From: Clostridium sp. UBA4746
Lineage (GTDB): Bacteria > Bacillota > Clostridia > Clostridiales > Clostridiaceae
DNA: 41,233 bases
Reading direction: 5' to 3'
Assembly (NCBI GenBank): GCA_002403785.1
Contig: DHIM01000018.1
Coordinates: 34,808-76,040, forward strand
Part shown: piece after piece, positions 40,951 to 41,233 of the stretch
Layout: every line of letters begins with the position of its first letter
Numbering within the stretch: position 1 is the first letter of the stretch
The notes under the pieces: model-generated
What the model was told of the DNA's origin: nothing
The model's input: the letters and a program-made list of their open reading frames with translations, nothing else
The model's database searches: none
Program-made: the position numbers and the translations under genes

Positions 40951-40980
40951 AAAAAAGTCTACCAAGTTGGTAGGCTTTTT
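40951..40980. terminator. Bidirectional terminator
   Basis: AAAAAAGTCTACCA and TGGTAGGCTTTTT pair with one mismatch around a 2-3 base loop, between the convergent phosphodiesterase and metallochaperone genes, with T tracts on both strands. Confidence 0.85.
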
Positions 40981-40985
40981 GTATA

Positions 40986-41198
40986 TTAATACTCTTCTAC
41001 TTCAGTAACTTCATATCCTACTTCTTCAAGAGCATCTGTAATATCATTATCAGTTGTCTCATCATCAAATTCTGCTACTGCACATTTTTCCTCTAAATCA
41101 ACTTTTACCTTAGTAGCACCAATGTCTAGTAACGCTTCTTTTACATGGCTTACACAATGTGAACAACTCATTCCATCAATATATATTTTTTTTTTCAT
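40986..41198 (-). CDS. CopZ-like heavy-metal-binding chaperone
   Basis: A 70-residue single HMA domain with the metal motif GMSCSHC (C12 and C15), beta-alpha-beta-beta-alpha-beta pattern, and an acidic end (EVTEVEEY). Such proteins carry Cu(I) to P-type ATPases or copper regulators in the cytoplasm. GGGG upstream of the ATG is a modest ribosome site. A copper ATPase (copA) or CsoR gene would be expected upstream on the minus strand, beyond the window's right edge. Confidence 0.9.
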   Translation of the reverse strand: MKKKIYIDGMSCSHCVSHVKEALLDIGATKVKVDLEEKCAVAEFDDETTDNDITDALEEVGYEVTEVEEY

Positions 41199-41233
41199 TT
41201 AAAAATTCCCCTTTCGATTGCTAATTTATACTA

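Overview
The window reads as a chromosomal segment of a low-GC anaerobic Firmicute, most likely Clostridium sensu stricto. The support is the strong AT bias, AGGAGG-type ribosome binding sites, frequent TTG/GTG starts, and gene families typical of that group (two-gene osmoprotectant ABC transporter, clostridial chemoreceptor, MacAB-like exporter, siroheme nitrite/sulfite reductase). I cannot name a species. I see no rRNA, tRNA, CRISPR array, insertion sequence or phage gene.

Left part (1-20,600) is mostly small independent units. There is a low-complexity protein of unknown role; a siroheme nitrite/sulfite reductase divergent from a LysR regulator; an ATPase plus fused permease/binding-protein transporter of the OpuC/OpuB type; a YbhN-like flippase-domain membrane protein; a KimA/APC-type permease; a MacA-MacB-like three-gene exporter; an FAD-dependent oxidoreductase with an unusual four-cysteine cluster; a chemoreceptor with a decayed HD-GYP gene tail in front of it; an AlkC-type DNA glycosylase; a secreted or anchored phosphodiester-glycosidase-domain protein; and a DedA protein. 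Most units end in clear hairpin terminators.

Middle part (20,900-37,500) is the main feature: an apparent anaerobic purine/urate catabolic island. A minus-strand run of twelve genes, about 14.4 kb with short gaps or overlaps, encodes diaminopropionate ammonia-lyase (YgeX), an M20 peptidase-like hydrolase (YgeY), a carbamoyltransferase-family protein (YgeW), a dihydropyrimidinase-like amidohydrolase (HyuA), an SsnA aminohydrolase, a PreA-like flavin/iron-sulfur protein, and two complete three-subunit molybdenum hydroxylases. Divergent from ygeX run a second, unassigned PLP enzyme and a guanine deaminase (GuaD). By analogy with the E. coli yge/ygf/ssnA/xdhD region and the urate-degradation clusters reported in gut anaerobes, guanine would be deaminated to xanthine, purines hydroxylated or reduced by the molybdenum enzymes, the rings opened by the amidohydrolases, and the fragments converted to pyruvate, ammonia and possibly carbamoyl phosphate. 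The exact assignment of steps is inference.

Right part (37,500-41,233) holds a three-gene minus-strand unit (uncharacterised protein with a possible PD-(D/E)XK core, EamA transporter, and a 2-hydroxyacid dehydrogenase lacking its catalytic arginine), a YfcE-like phosphodiesterase, and a CopZ-like metallochaperone.

The best leads for something new are active-site departures in recognisable families: Glu to Gln in one molybdenum subunit, loss of the catalytic-loop Cys in the PreA-like protein, Arg to Cys in the hydroxyacid dehydrogenase. Others are the unassigned PLP enzyme, the possible nuclease-fold protein, and several long perfect inverted repeats. No wholly new multi-gene system is evident.
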